Positions 5,445-5,880 of a stretch of 5,880 bases of DNA are shown here, one piece after another; the first letter of the stretch is position 1; each line of letters begins with the position of its first letter. The translations under genes were made by a program, and so were the position numbers. The notes below the pieces were generated by a model. It was not told the origin of the DNA, did no database searches, and saw only the letters and a list, made by a program, of their open reading frames with translations. Source of the DNA: Spirochaetota bacterium. GTDB taxonomy: Bacteria > Spirochaetota > Spirochaetia > Treponematales > Breznakiellaceae. Where the stretch lies: assembly GCA_023406985.1 (NCBI GenBank), contig JAEXTK010000093.1, positions 1-5,880 on the forward strand, written 5' to 3'.

Positions 5445-5880
5445 AAGGCCGTGCCCGCTCGTTGAGCCCGGCGCGGCGCATGATCTCCATGCAGGCCCGT
5501 CCGTCGTGGTAGCCGGCCTTCCAATTGCCGCCCTTGGGCAGGTCGAGGAGCGGCCGGTCCGCCTCGTCGGCGCCCCAGAACCATTCGCCGCCGGCGCGGT
5601 CCACGAGGTGCCGGTCTATATAATCGCGCACGCCGACGGCGGCCGCGAGGAAGCGGTCTTCGCGCGTGCGTCGCCAGGCGGCGAGGAACCCCACGAGCGC
5701 CTCGGCCTGGCACCACCAGATCCTGCGCCGAATCTTCCGCGCGTCCGGCTCGGAGGATTCGGCCTCCTCCGTCAGGGCCCCGCTCGCGCCGTCCAGGCCC
5801 TCGGCCAAAGCGGTCTCCGCGAGGGCCGCGACGGCCTTGCGGACGGCGGCGAAGATATCGCGCTCCGAGCCGGAGACGGC
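5443..5880 (-). CDS. Cellobiose 2-epimerase (AGE family), C-terminal part
   Basis: Only the last 145 codons are in the window. The frame is open to base 5880, and about 250 or more residues are missing if it has the usual length near 400. Enzymes of this (alpha/alpha)6-barrel family epimerise the reducing-end sugar of beta-1,4 disaccharides, turning cellobiose or mannobiose into the 2-epimer. Visible landmarks are WWCQAEALVGFL (family WWxQAEAlvGf), the helix repeat with FLAAAVGVRDYIDRHLVD, GEWFWG, and the C-terminal WKAGYHDGRACMEIMRR, which contains a conserved active-site-type His. N-acylglucosamine 2-epimerases share the fold, but the EWFWG and YHDGRACMEI blocks and the neighbouring mannosylglucose phosphorylase favour cellobiose/mannobiose 2-epimerase. 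Two small oddities are Gly where most relatives have Pro before YH, and an acidic, low-complexity stretch (EEAESSEPDARK) before the WW motif. The in-frame TTG at 5808 is not a plausible start, because the coding frame continues upstream of it. Confidence 0.87.
   Translation of the reverse strand, partial: AVSGSERDIFAAVRKAVAALAETALAEGLDGASGALTEEAESSEPDARKIRRRIWWCQAEALVGFLAAWRRTREDRFLAAAVGVRDYIDRHLVDRAGGEWFWGADEADRPLLDLPKGGNWKAGYHDGRACMEIMRRAGLNERARP

Noticed and set aside
4547..5716. A 389-codon minus-strand frame overlapping the phosphorylase and epimerase in another register
   Set aside because: The product is Arg/Pro/Gly-rich without motifs and spans the boundary of two well-supported genes. 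It is a shadow frame.
5806..5808. TTG at 5808 as the start of a short 121-residue protein
   Set aside because: The epimerase frame continues without a stop to 5880, and the protein is clearly the C-terminal piece of a longer family. No ribosome binding site precedes the TTG.

Overview
The window is a GC-rich bacterial segment that is almost entirely coding. It holds six protein genes, two of them cut by the window edges. The strong C/G third-position bias also opens long antisense reading frames, and I treat these as shadows. No RNA gene, mobile element, CRISPR array or replication origin was seen. No gene-free stretch exceeds about 140 bases, and the two largest gaps (643-781 and 1499-1666) hold promoters and a terminator. 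The host cannot be fixed from this sequence. The cellobiose 2-epimerase / mannosylglucose phosphorylase pair, the bacterial type III ornithine decarboxylase and a Sec-exported non-lipoprotein would suit a carbohydrate-fermenting Gram-negative such as a GC-rich spirochaete or a member of the Bacteroidota/Verrucomicrobiota groups, but this is only a guess.

Left part, plus strand. A protein-L-isoaspartate O-methyltransferase (pcm), missing its N-terminus at the window edge, ends at 642. An AT-rich gap follows, with a well-formed sigma-70-like promoter (TTGCAA, 17 bp, TAAAAT) set among inverted repeats. It drives a single gene (782-1498) for an exported protein of unknown function. That gene has a strong ribosome binding site and ends in a textbook intrinsic terminator, so it forms a self-contained unit.

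Middle, plus strand. A second promoter (TTGACA, 18 bp, TATCAT), preceded by a cluster of TCCG/CGGA half-sites, drives a probable two-gene operon. The first gene is a fold-III PLP-dependent ornithine (possibly lysine/ornithine) decarboxylase. The second, 37 bases downstream, is a 12-helix MATE family exporter. Together they suggest polyamine synthesis coupled to export of a cation, or simply co-regulation.

Right part, minus strand. A cellobiose 2-epimerase (AGE family, C-terminal part only) is followed 12 bases later by a GH130 4-O-beta-D-mannosyl-D-glucose phosphorylase. These enzymes catalyse consecutive steps of the known bacterial beta-1,4-mannobiose pathway. The epimerase turns mannobiose into mannosylglucose, and the phosphorylase splits it into mannose 1-phosphate and glucose. 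This operon converges on the MATE gene with only 7 bases between stop codons and no visible terminator. I found no clearly new system. The best leads are the unknown exported protein with its dedicated regulatory cassette and the decarboxylase-MATE pairing.
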